In this document: in pieces, positions 1 to 6,767 of the stretch | How the letters are laid out: the number at the start of each line of letters is the position of its first letter | Position numbering within the stretch: the first letter of the stretch is position 1 | Source: VRUE01 sp035712345 | Lineage (GTDB): Bacteria; Actinomycetota; Thermoleophilia; Solirubrobacterales; 70-9 | Length of the DNA: 28,365 bases | Direction of reading: 5' to 3' | Assembly (NCBI GenBank): GCA_035712345.1 | Contig: DASTAY010000047.1 | Coordinates: 1-28,365, forward strand | Program-made: the position numbers and the translations under genes | The notes under the pieces: model-generated | The model's database searches: none | What the model was told of the DNA's origin: nothing | The model's input: the letters and a program-made list of their open reading frames with translations, nothing else

Positions 1-646
1 CCCGCTCCAGCTCCTCGAGCGGCACCACCTCGTTGACGAGGCCCATCTCGAGCGCCTCCTCGGCGTCGTACTGGCGGCAGAGCATCCAGATCTCCTTCGC
101 CTTCTTGGTGCCGACAAGGTCGCGCAGCAGCGAGGCGCCGAAGCCGCCGTCCCAGGAGCCGACGCGCGGCCCGACCTGCCCGAAGCGCGCGTTGTCGGCG
201 GCGATCGTCAGGTCGCAGCAGACATGGAGGACGTGGCCGCCGCCGACCGCGTAGCCGGCGACCATCGCGATCACCGGCTTCGGCAGCCGCCGCATCTGCA
301 CCTGCAGGTCGGTGACGTGGAAGCGACCGACCGAGGCGCCCTCCGGCATGTAGCCGGTGTCGCCGCGGACCGTCTGGTCGCCGCCCGCGCAAAACGCCTT
401 CTCGCCCTCGCCGGTGAGGACGATCACGCCGACGTCGGCGTCCTCGCGCGCGAGCTCCATCGCCGCGGAGACGTCGATCAGCGTCTGGGGGCGGAAGGCG
501 TTGAGGACATCCGGCCGGTCGATCGCGATCTTGGCGATTCCGTCCGCTTTCTCGTAGCGGATGTCCTCGTACTCGGCCACCTCCTCCCAGGCGATCGGCG
601 CGTACAGATGCTCTTCGGGCGGTGCTTGCTTGTGGCGTTTGGGCAT
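1..646 (-). CDS. menB: 1,4-dihydroxy-2-naphthoyl-CoA synthase (MenB), partial
   Basis: This crotonase-fold enzyme closes the second ring of menaquinone by converting o-succinylbenzoyl-CoA to 1,4-dihydroxy-2-naphthoyl-CoA in the cytoplasm. Reading the minus strand from 646, I see about 215 residues running off the left edge, so the C-terminus is missing. Crotonase and MenB features visible are LNAFRPQT, KAFCAGGDQ, VAGYAVGGGHVLH (oxyanion-hole loop), AADNARFGQVGPRVGSWDGG and EIWMLCRQYDAEEALEMGLV, all closely matching the MenB subfamily rather than fatty-acid enoyl-CoA hydratases. The ATG at 646 is used as start; an in-frame GTG at 655 is an alternative. It diverges from menE with only 21 bp between the two start codons. 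Identification is secure; only the end is unknown. Confidence 0.93.
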   Translation of the reverse strand, partial: MPKRHKQAPPEEHLYAPIAWEEVAEYEDIRYEKADGIAKIAIDRPDVLNAFRPQTLIDVSAAMELAREDADVGVIVLTGEGEKAFCAGGDQTVRGDTGYMPEGASVGRFHVTDLQVQMRRLPKPVIAMVAGYAVGGGHVLHVCCDLTIAADNARFGQVGPRVGSWDGGFGASLLRDLVGTKKAKEIWMLCRQYDAEEALEMGLVNEVVPLEELER

Positions 647-655
647 GATGGGCAC

Positions 656-661
656 GATATC
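656..661. promoter_or_regulatory. candidate shared -10 box of menB/menE
   Basis: The palindromic hexamer GATATC lies in the 21-bp gap between the divergent start codons, 6 nt before the menE ATG and 9 nt before the menB ATG. Any promoter for either gene must overlap the other one. Its position fits a -10 element for leaderless transcripts in both directions, but it does not match the TANNNT pattern found at other genes here, so this is a weak inference. Confidence 0.35.
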
Positions 662-667
662 CGGCCG

Positions 668-1993
668 ATGAAGCTCGACGACTGGCTCGCCCAGAGATCC
701 CAAAGCTGCCCCGATCGCACCGCGCTGATCGCGGACGGCTCCGAGGTGACCTACGCCGAGCTCGAGGCGGAGGCGACTTGGGTCGCGCGGCGGCTGGAGG
801 CGCACGGCGTGCGCCGCGGCTCGCTCGCGGCGCTGACGATGGAGCCGCGCCGCGAGCAGGTCGTCCTCGTCCACGCGCTGATGAAGGTAGGGGCGGTGCT
901 GCTGCCGCTGAGCCCGCGGCTGACCGCCGAGGAGCGTGCCGCGGTGATCGTCGCCGAGGAGCCGGCGGTCGACCTCAGCGACCCGGGCGAGCTGACCCAG
1001 ACCGAGGCCGACCTGCCGCTGCTCGGCGAGCACGACATGGACGCCCCCTGCTGCCGCGTGCTGACGAGCGGCAGCACCGGCAGGCCAGACGCGGTCGAGC
1101 TGACCTACGGCAACTTCCTCTGGAGCGCCGTCGGCTCGGCCTTCAACATCGGCGTCGAGCCGGGCGACCGCTGGCTCTGCTGCCTGCCGCTGAGCCACAT
1201 CTCCGGTCTCAGCATCGTCATGCGCTCGGTCATCTACGGCACCACGGCGGTGCTGCACGACGGCTTCGACATCGACCGGGTCGCGGCCGCGCTGCGCGAC
1301 GAGGAGATATCGATCCTCTCGCTGGTCACGACGCAGCTGATGCGCCTGCTCGAGGCGGGCGCGGACCTCTCGGCCCCGCGGGCGATCCTGATCGGCGGCG
1401 GCCCGGTGCCCGAGGAGCCCCTGGAAGAGGCGATCGGGCGCGGCGCGACCGTGGTCCAGACCTACGGCCTGACCGAGGCCTGCTCGCAGGTGACGACCCT
1501 CGCCCCGAGCGAGGCGCAGCGCAAGCTCGGCTCGGCCGGCCGGCCGCTGCTGACCACCCACCTGCGGATCCGCGACGGCGAGATCCTCGTCCAGGGCCCG
1601 ACCGTGGCGCCCACCAAGCTCGACTCCGACGGCTGGCTGCACACCGGCGACCTCGGGCGGATCGACGAGGAGGGCTTCCTCTACGTCGAGGACCGGATCG
1701 ACGACATGATCGTGACCGGTGGCGAGAACGTCGTCCCGGCCGAAGTCGAGCAGGTGCTGCTGCGCCACCCCGAGGTTGCCGACGCCGCCGTCGTCGGCCG
1801 CGAGGACCCCGAGTGGCAGCAGGCGGTGACCGCCGTGGTCGTCCTCCAGGACGGCTCCGCGGTGACCCCGGACGCGCTGCGGCGCCACTGCGCCGAGTCG
1901 TTGGCGGGGTACAAGGTGCCGAAGCGGGTCGAGCTCGCCGCGGCGCTGCCGCGCACGCCCTCGGGCAAGCTGCTGCGCAGAGCGCTCAGGTAG
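668..1993 (+). CDS. menE: o-succinylbenzoate-CoA ligase (MenE)
   Basis: This ANL-superfamily adenylating enzyme activates o-succinylbenzoate to its CoA thioester using ATP, the step just before MenB in menaquinone synthesis. The 441-residue protein shows the phosphate-binding loop LTSGSTGRPDAVELTYGNF, the YGLTEACSQV motif, GWLHTGDLGRIDEEGFLY with the adenylate-binding Asp, DRIDDMIVTGGENVVPAEVE at the hinge to the C-terminal subdomain, and the catalytic lysine in LPRTPSGKLLRRALR at the end. Length is slightly below typical MenE. The ATG at 668 is chosen because the reading frame upstream is only the antisense of menB. It is divergent from menB. Its TAG stop forms the first three bases of the putative ilvC -10 box. 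Neighbouring menB supports MenE over other acyl-CoA ligases. Confidence 0.92.
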   Translation: MKLDDWLAQRSQSCPDRTALIADGSEVTYAELEAEATWVARRLEAHGVRRGSLAALTMEPRREQVVLVHALMKVGAVLLPLSPRLTAEERAAVIVAEEPAVDLSDPGELTQTEADLPLLGEHDMDAPCCRVLTSGSTGRPDAVELTYGNFLWSAVGSAFNIGVEPGDRWLCCLPLSHISGLSIVMRSVIYGTTAVLHDGFDIDRVAAALRDEEISILSLVTTQLMRLLEAGADLSAPRAILIGGGPVPEEPLEEAIGRGATVVQTYGLTEACSQVTTLAPSEAQRKLGSAGRPLLTTHLRIRDGEILVQGPTVAPTKLDSDGWLHTGDLGRIDEEGFLYVEDRIDDMIVTGGENVVPAEVEQVLLRHPEVADAAVVGREDPEWQQAVTAVVVLQDGSAVTPDALRRHCAESLAGYKVPKRVELAAALPRTPSGKLLRRALR

Positions 1994-1996
1994 CCT
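1991..1996 (+). promoter_or_regulatory. -10 box of ilvC, leaderless type
   Basis: TAGCCT matches TANNNT and lies 8 nt before the ilvC ATG; its first three bases are the menE stop codon. No Shine-Dalgarno sequence is present in the 8-nt spacer, so a transcript starting at or next to the ATG is inferred. Confidence 0.5.
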
Positions 1997-2004
1997 CACC
2001 GGCC

Positions 2005-3009
2005 ATGAAAACCGACGACATCATCTACGACTCCGACGCCGACCTCTCCAAGCTGGAGGGGAAGACCGTCGCCATCCTCGGCTACGGCTCGCAGGGTCAC
2101 GCCCACGCCCTCAACCTGAAGGATTCCGGCGTGGACGTCGTCGTCGGCCTGCGCCCCGACTCCTCCAGCCGCGCCAAGGCCGAAGGGGCGGGCCTCGAGG
2201 TCCTCGACATCGCCGAAGCGGCCAGTCGCGGCGACGTCGTGATGATCCTCCTGCCCGACGAGAAGCAGGCCGAGGTCTGGGAGGCCGAGATCGCCGACGG
2301 GATCGCCCCCGGCAACCTGCTGCTCTTCGCGCATGGCTTCGCGATCCACTTCGAGCAGATCCTGCCGCCGCCCGGCGTCGACGTCGGCATGGTCGCGCCC
2401 AAGGGCCCCGGCCACCTGGTCCGTCGCCAGTACGAGGAAGGTCACGGCGTGCCCTGCCTGATGGCCGTCCACCAGGACGCAAGCGGTGGCGCCCACGACC
2501 TCGTCCTCGCCTACGCCGCCGGGATCGGCGGCGGCCGCGCGGCGATCATCGAGACGACCTTCAAGGACGAGTGCGAGACCGACCTCTTCGGCGAGCAGGC
2601 GGTCCTCTGCGGTGGCGCCTCCGAGCTCGTCCGCGCCGGCTTCGAGACCCTGGTCGAGGCCGGCTACGACCCGCGCCTCGCCTACTTCGAGTGCCTGCAC
2701 GAGCTCAAGCTGATCGCCGACCTGATGTACGAGAAGGGGATCCAGGGGATGCGCTACTCGATCTCCAACACCGCCGAGTACGGCGACATGACCCGCGGCA
2801 AGCGCGTCATCGGCGAGGAGTCACGAGCGGCGATGAAGCAGATCCTCGGCGAGATCCAATCGGGCGAGTTCGCCAAGGAGTGGATCGCCGAGAACCGCGC
2901 CGGCGGCGAGAGCCTCTCGCGGATGCGCGAGCAGGGCGCAGCCCACGAAGTCGAGGAGGTCGGCAAGGACCTCCGCGGCATGATGCCCTGGATCGACCAG
3001 GAGTTCTGA
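2005..3009 (+). CDS. ilvC: ketol-acid reductoisomerase (IlvC)
   Basis: This enzyme isomerises and reduces acetolactate (valine and leucine branch) or 2-aceto-2-hydroxybutyrate (isoleucine branch) with NAD(P)H and Mg2+. The 334-residue length is that of the short class I enzyme. The Rossmann motif GYGSQGHAHALNLKDSG lies near residues 26-42, followed by GLRPDSSS, whose Arg and Ser residues usually bind the NADPH 2'-phosphate. MVAPKGPGH and FKDECETDLFGEQAVLCGG (metal-binding Asp and Glu) and ECLHELKLIADLMYEKGI are all present, as is SNTAEYGD. The ATG at 2005 follows menE by 11 nt and has no Shine-Dalgarno sequence. ilvB, ilvN and ilvD, usually nearby, are absent from the window. A large inverted repeat begins 19 nt after the stop. 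Confidence 0.97.
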   Translation: MKTDDIIYDSDADLSKLEGKTVAILGYGSQGHAHALNLKDSGVDVVVGLRPDSSSRAKAEGAGLEVLDIAEAASRGDVVMILLPDEKQAEVWEAEIADGIAPGNLLLFAHGFAIHFEQILPPPGVDVGMVAPKGPGHLVRRQYEEGHGVPCLMAVHQDASGGAHDLVLAYAAGIGGGRAAIIETTFKDECETDLFGEQAVLCGGASELVRAGFETLVEAGYDPRLAYFECLHELKLIADLMYEKGIQGMRYSISNTAEYGDMTRGKRVIGEESRAAMKQILGEIQSGEFAKEWIAENRAGGESLSRMREQGAAHEVEEVGKDLRGMMPWIDQEF

Positions 3010-3027
3010 GGGTGGCGAGGGCCGCGA

Positions 3028-3164
3028 GGCGGTGCCTCTCAGCGTGAATTTGGGTCGCACGCGCGCTGCGCGCGCTTAGCGACGATGTTGGTGCGCGGCT
3101 CGCGCCGCGCATTCCCCAGATTGCATATCGCCGCTTCGCGACATTCCCGCTGAGAGGCACCGCC
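3028..3164. repeat. large inverted repeat A (17-bp arms, conserved core)
   Basis: Perfect 17-bp arms at 3028-3044 and 3148-3164 (GGCGGTGCCTCTCAGCG and its complement) enclose 103 nt. Inside the arms, a GAAT/ATTC pair continues the stem after a mismatch. Read on the minus strand, the enclosed segment carries CGATATGCAATCTGG, a GC-rich hairpin and a GCGCGC-rich stretch in the same order as repeat C at 3328-3473, although the outer arms of A and C are unrelated. It lies just after ilvC, between convergent genes. A role in transcription termination or mRNA end formation is possible but not shown; there is no U-tract. Confidence 0.75.
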
Positions 3165-3214
3165 CCCCGGCCCACGAGCCACTCAGGGCTTCCGGCCCCA
3201 GCCAGCTCGCCGCG

Positions 3215-3286
3215 GAGCTCTGGTCCTCCAAGCGCATCGGAGCGCCGTAGAGGTTTGGACTGCATAGCGGACCAGAGCTCTACGGC
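3215..3286. repeat. inverted repeat B with competing stems
   Basis: A 12-bp perfect inverted repeat (GAGCTCTGGTCC at 3215-3226, complement at 3269-3280) encloses 42 nt. A second 9-bp pair, GCCGTAGAG at 3244-3252 with CTCTACGGC at 3278-3286, shares bases with the right arm, so the two stems exclude each other. The loop contains TGCATAGC, whose complement GCTATGCA resembles the GATATGCA of repeats A and C. It lies in the ilvC to cupin gene-free stretch. Confidence 0.6.
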
Positions 3287-3300
3287 ACTTGGCCGTGGAC

Positions 3301-3318
3301 GCCCTCCGGGTGGAGGGC
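3301..3318 (+). terminator. short hairpin, possible terminator
   Basis: GCCCTCC (3301-3307) and GGAGGGC (3312-3318) form a 7-bp GC-only stem with a 4-nt loop, followed directly by TTTC. The T-run is short. It sits in the stretch between the convergent ilvC and cupin genes, as expected for a terminator of plus-strand transcription. Confidence 0.4.
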
Positions 3319-3327
3319 TTTCGCGAA

Positions 3328-3473
3328 GAGCGGTCCGGTTGTCCCTTTTTCGAATGTGCCGAAGGCCGCGATATGCAATCTGGTGTTCCCGCGGCGTCAG
3401 CCGCGGTCAGACATAGTTGCGAAGCGCGAAGCGCGCGCAACCTAAATTCGAAAAAGGGACAGCCGGACCGCTC
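3328..3473. repeat. large inverted repeat C (28-bp arms, conserved core)
   Basis: Arms of 28 nt at 3328-3355 and 3446-3473 pair along their full length with a single G-U position. They include a run of five T (3346-3350) that pairs with five A (3451-3455). The 90-nt loop contains CGATATGCAATCTGG, a CCGCGGCGTCAGCCGCGG hairpin and nested GTTGCG/CGCAAC pairs. The core aligns with that of repeat A on the opposite strand. It ends 10 nt before the stop codon of the cupin gene. With repeats A and B it fills the 473-bp gap 3010-3482, in which I see no credible gene. Confidence 0.75.
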
Positions 3474-3482
3474 CTGGCTGGA

Positions 3483-3917
3483 CTAAGCCCCCGGAGGCGC
3501 GTCGTCGCCGAAGCGGCTGGTCTCGCCCGGCGGCAGTTTGCCGTCGCGGCCGACATAGCCGTCCTTGCCGCCGACGACGACGTAGACGGCGTCCTCGGAA
3601 TCGCTGAGGTTGCGGATCTTGCGGATCGTCGGGGCGTCGACGCGGGCGAGGCCGCCGGCCTCGAGCTCGTGGGTCGAACCGTCGCCGAACTCGATCGCGA
3701 TGCGGCCGCTGTGCACGAAATAGAGCTCCTCCTGCTCCTCGTGCAGGTGGCGGCCGGTCTCATAGGCGGGCGGGATGACGATCGCGTTGACGCCGAAGGC
3801 GGTCACGCCGAGGCCCTTGCGGATCTTGCGGAAGCCGTAGCCCTCGCCGAGGTCGGACAGGTTCGCGACTGCGTAGCCGCTGCCCTTCGTCACGCCCTGC
3901 CCGCTCGCCTCGGCCAT
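3483..3917 (-). CDS. small cupin-domain protein
   Basis: This is a 144-residue single-domain cupin, probably a metal-binding beta-barrel in the cytoplasm. Cupin motif 1 is seen as GRHLHEEQEELYFVHSG, with two His and a Glu that usually hold a divalent metal; GDGSTHELEAGGLARVDA and IRKIRNLSD form the strands leading to motif 2. Substrate and reaction cannot be told from the sequence. The ATG at 3917 is preferred to upstream codons because TAGGAT (TANNNT) lies 7 nt before it and the longer frame overlaps serC. It is divergent from serC with 28 bp between start codons, so the two genes may share control, but a metabolic link to serine is only a guess. Confidence 0.75.
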   Translation of the reverse strand: MAEASGQGVTKGSGYAVANLSDLGEGYGFRKIRKGLGVTAFGVNAIVIPPAYETGRHLHEEQEELYFVHSGRIAIEFGDGSTHELEAGGLARVDAPTIRKIRNLSDSEDAVYVVVGGKDGYVGRDGKLPPGETSRFGDDAPPGA

Positions 3918-3924
3918 CGGCGCG

Positions 3925-3936
3925 ATCCTATACCTT
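3925..3936. promoter_or_regulatory. adjacent divergent -10 boxes, cupin gene and serC
   Basis: On the minus strand TAGGAT (complement of 3925-3930) lies 7 nt from the cupin ATG. On the plus strand TACCTT (3931-3936), with TATACC at 3929 as an alternative, lies 9 nt from the serC ATG. Both match TANNNT and both gaps lack a Shine-Dalgarno sequence, suggesting two leaderless transcripts from one melted region. Confidence 0.5.
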
Positions 3937-3945
3937 GGCCGACCG

Positions 3946-5085
3946 ATGACCAGCACGACCTCCGTCCAGATCCCGGCCCACCTCAAGCCCGCCGACGGGC
4001 GCTTCGGCTGTGGGCCGTCGAAGGTCCGCAGGGAGGCGCTCGATGCCCTCGCCGACCGCGCCGATCTGATCGGGACCTCGCACCGCCAGGCTCCCGTGCG
4101 CGACCTGGTAGGACGCGTCCGCGACGGTTTGGACGAGCTGCTCGGGCTGCCCGACGGCTACGAGATCGCGCTCGGCAACGGCGGCACCACCGCCTTCTGG
4201 GACGCCGCCGCGGCCTGGCTGGTCCGCGACCGTGCCCTGCACCTCACCTACGGCGAGTTCTCGGGGAAGTTCGCCAAGGCGACCGCGGGCGCGCCGTTCC
4301 TCGAAGACCCGATCCTGATCGAGGCGGAACCTGGTGACGCGCCGGAGCCGAAGGCCGACCCGGCCGCCGACGTCATCGCCTGGGCCCACAACGAGACCTC
4401 GACCGGCGTGATGGTCGACGTGCGCCGTCCCGATGGCGCCGGCGACGCGCTGGTGCTGGTGGACGCCACCTCGGGAGCCGGTGGGCTGCCGCTCGACGCG
4501 AGCCAGGTCGATGCCTACTACTTCGCCCCGCAGAAGGCCTTCGGCGCCGACGGCGGGCTCTGGCTGGCGGCGCTCAGCCCGGCGGCGATCGAGCGGATCG
4601 AGCAGCTCGACGGCGTCGAGGGCCGCTGGCAGCCGGCCTTCCTCTCGCTGCAGACCGCGGTCGAGAACTCGCGCAAGAACCAGACCTACAACACCCCGGC
4701 CCTGGCCACGCTGCTCCTGCTCCACGATCAGGTCGAGTGGATGCTCGCCGCCGGTGGCCTCGAGTGGTGCGTGCAGCGCACGGGCGCCTCCTCGGGCCAC
4801 CTCTACGGCTGGGCCGAGGCAGCGGATTTCGCCACGCCCTTCGTCGAGGACCCGGCGAGGCGCTCGCTCGTCGTCGGCACGATCGACTTCGCCGAGCGGA
4901 TCGACGCGGCGGCCCTTGCCGCGACGCTGCGCGCCAACGGCATCGTCGACGTCGAGCCCTACCGCAAGCTGGGACGCAACCAGCTGCGCGTCGGCATGTT
5001 CCCGGCGGTCGACCCCGCCGACGTCGAAGCGCTCACCGCGTGCATCGACTGGACGATCGCGAACGTGCCGGAGGTGATCCGGTGA
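3946..5085 (+). CDS. serC: phosphoserine aminotransferase (SerC)
   Basis: This PLP enzyme converts 3-phosphohydroxypyruvate and glutamate to phosphoserine and 2-oxoglutarate, the second step of serine synthesis. The 379-residue protein opens with IPAHLKPADGRFGCGPSKVR, the start typical of the actinobacterial SerC subgroup. GNGGTTAFWDAAA is the cofactor phosphate-binding region, WAHNETSTGV and LVDATSGAGGLPLD follow, and YYFAPQKAFGADGGLW contains the expected Schiff-base lysine. The C-terminal part has NQLRVGMFPAVDPADVEALT. The ATG at 3946 has a TANNNT box 9 nt upstream. Its stop overlaps the serA start (GTGA), so the two are translationally coupled. serB is not in the window. Confidence 0.95.
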   Translation: MTSTTSVQIPAHLKPADGRFGCGPSKVRREALDALADRADLIGTSHRQAPVRDLVGRVRDGLDELLGLPDGYEIALGNGGTTAFWDAAAAWLVRDRALHLTYGEFSGKFAKATAGAPFLEDPILIEAEPGDAPEPKADPAADVIAWAHNETSTGVMVDVRRPDGAGDALVLVDATSGAGGLPLDASQVDAYYFAPQKAFGADGGLWLAALSPAAIERIEQLDGVEGRWQPAFLSLQTAVENSRKNQTYNTPALATLLLLHDQVEWMLAAGGLEWCVQRTGASSGHLYGWAEAADFATPFVEDPARRSLVVGTIDFAERIDAAALAATLRANGIVDVEPYRKLGRNQLRVGMFPAVDPADVEALTACIDWTIANVPEVIR

Positions 5086-6662
5086 GGGTCCTCGTCCGCG
5101 AGAAGATCGCCGACTCCGGCGTCGAGATGCTGCGCGAGAGCTTCGAGGTCGACCTCGGCCTGGAGATGTCCGAGCAGGAGCTGAGCGACGCGATCGGCTC
5201 CTACGACGCGCTGCTGGTCCGCTCGGCGACCCAGGTCACCCCGGAGCTGATCGAGCGGGCCGACAAGCTGAAGGTGATCGGGCGCGCCGGCACCGGGGTC
5301 GACAACGTCGACATCCCCGCCGCGACCCGCCGCGGGATCGTCGTCGCAAACGCGCCCGAATCGAACTCGGTCGCGGCCGCCGAGCACACCCTGGCGCTGA
5401 TGCTCGCCCTCTGCCGCAACGTCCCGCGCGCCCATGCCTCGCTGATCGGCGGCGCCTGGGAGCGGCCCAAGTTCAAGGGCGCCGAGCTGTACGGCAAGAC
5501 GCTCGGCGTGATCGGCTTCGGGCGGATCGGCCAGCTGGTCGCCAAGCGCGCCCAGGCCTTCGAGATGGACGTGATCGCCTTCGACAAGTTCGTCTCGGCG
5601 GAGCGCTTCCGCGAGCTCGGCGTCGAAGGCGCCGAGCAGCTCGAGGACCTGCTCGGCCGGTCCGACATCGTCACCCTGCACGTGCCGAAGACGCCGGAGA
5701 CGATCGACCTGATCGACGCCGGCGCGATCGCGGCGATGAAGCAGGGCGCCCGCGTCGTCAACTGCGCCCGCGGCGAGCTGGTCGACCTCGACGCCGTCCT
5801 CGCCGGCCTCGAGTCGGGCAAGCTGGCGGGCGCCGCGCTCGACGTCTTCCCCTCGGAGCCCTTCACCGAGCACCCGCTCTTCGGCCGCGACGACGTGGTC
5901 GTCACGCCGCATCTCGGCGCCTCGACCGCGGAGGCGCAGGACCGCGCCGGGGTCGTCACCGCGGAACAGGTGATCGCCGCGCTCAGCGGCGGCGTGGTCA
6001 CCAACGCGGTCAACATCGCCGCCGTGCGCCCCGAGGAGATGGAGGCCCTCGCCCCCTTCGTGCCGCTCTGCGAAAAGCTCGGGCGCCTCGCGCAGGGCCT
6101 CGGCGACGGCTCGGTCGACGGCGTCGCGGTCGAGTTCCGCGGCCGCATCGCCTCGTTCGACACCCGGCTGCTCGGCATCGCGGTCATGGTCGGCATCCTC
6201 TCGGGCAACACCGAGGAAGCGGTCAACCTGGTCAACGCACCGCAGATGGCCGAGGAGCGCGGCATCGACCTGGTCGAGACCAAGGAGAGCGGCTCGGAGG
6301 ACTTCACCGAGTTGATCACCGTCCGGCTCGGCGCCGGCGAGAACGCGGTCGAGGTCTCCGGCACCGGCGTCGGGCCGCGCAACGAGCCCTACCTGGTCTC
6401 GGTCTGGGGCGAGAGCTTCTACCTGCCCTTCGCCGACCACCTCGCGGTCTTCCGCTACGCGGATCGGCCCGGCATGATCGGCCGCGTCGGCTCATGCTTC
6501 GGCGAGGAGGGCGTCAACATCATCTCCGCCGCGGTCGGCGCCGAGGCCGGGGGGGAGCGGGCCGTGATGGCGCTGACCACCGATGCGCCGGTTCGAGCGG
6601 AGACGATCGACAAGATCCTCCAGCTCGACGGCTTCAAGGTCGGCCGCTCTGTGGACCTCTGA
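5082..6662 (+). CDS. serA: D-3-phosphoglycerate dehydrogenase (SerA)
   Basis: This enzyme oxidises 3-phosphoglycerate to 3-phosphohydroxypyruvate with NAD+, the committed step of serine synthesis. It has 526 residues, the long form. The NAD-binding motif GVIGFGRIGQLVAKRAQAF is near residues 142-160. The catalytic residues appear to be R230 (NCARGELVD), E259 (DVFPSEPF) and H277 (TPHLGAST). A second substrate-like domain follows (residues about 320-450), and a C-terminal ACT domain (HLAVFRYADRPGMIGRVGSCFGEEGVNI) ends the protein; in this family that domain binds serine and mediates feedback inhibition. The GTG at 5082 overlaps the serC stop by 4 nt. Its final 14 nt, including the stop, form the left arm of a long inverted repeat. 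Confidence 0.96.
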   Translation: MRVLVREKIADSGVEMLRESFEVDLGLEMSEQELSDAIGSYDALLVRSATQVTPELIERADKLKVIGRAGTGVDNVDIPAATRRGIVVANAPESNSVAAAEHTLALMLALCRNVPRAHASLIGGAWERPKFKGAELYGKTLGVIGFGRIGQLVAKRAQAFEMDVIAFDKFVSAERFRELGVEGAEQLEDLLGRSDIVTLHVPKTPETIDLIDAGAIAAMKQGARVVNCARGELVDLDAVLAGLESGKLAGAALDVFPSEPFTEHPLFGRDDVVVTPHLGASTAEAQDRAGVVTAEQVIAALSGGVVTNAVNIAAVRPEEMEALAPFVPLCEKLGRLAQGLGDGSVDGVAVEFRGRIASFDTRLLGIAVMVGILSGNTEEAVNLVNAPQMAEERGIDLVETKESGSEDFTELITVRLGAGENAVEVSGTGVGPRNEPYLVSVWGESFYLPFADHLAVFRYADRPGMIGRVGSCFGEEGVNIISAAVGAEAGGERAVMALTTDAPVRAETIDKILQLDGFKVGRSVDL

Positions 6663-6749
6663 CCGGCGCATAGCGGCGTCCTCGGTCGCTCGCGTGCGGA
6701 GCACGCCACGCTCTCTGCGTCCTTGCTCTGCTTGATCAGAGGTCCACAG
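6649..6749. repeat. inverted repeat D spanning the serA stop
   Basis: CTGTGGACCTCTGA at 6649-6662 (the last codons and stop of serA) is perfectly complementary to 6736-6749, enclosing 73 nt. GCGCATAG occurs just inside the left arm (6666-6673) and again at the outer edge of the right arm (6749-6756), where it contributes to the putative qor -10 box. There is no U-tract. Together with A to C it suggests a habit of long-armed hairpins at gene 3' ends. Confidence 0.7.
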
Positions 6750-6753
6750 CGCA

Positions 6754-6759
6754 TAGTCT
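6754..6759 (+). promoter_or_regulatory. -10 box of quinone oxidoreductase gene
   Basis: TAGTCT (TANNNT) ends 8 nt before the ATG at 6768, with no Shine-Dalgarno sequence between, the arrangement expected of a leaderless transcript. The box overlaps the GCGCATAG repeat at the edge of inverted repeat D. Confidence 0.5.
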
Positions 6760-6767
6760 TGTGCGTT

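Noticed and set aside
224..667. N-terminal extension of the menE reading frame back to 224
   Set aside because: The extension is antisense to well-conserved menB and has no homology of its own; the MenE start at 668 is normal.
4959..6440. Long minus-strand open frame opposite serA
   Set aside because: The translation is Arg/Asp/Gly/Leu-rich with no motif and lies fully opposite serA; long antisense frames are expected at this GC content.
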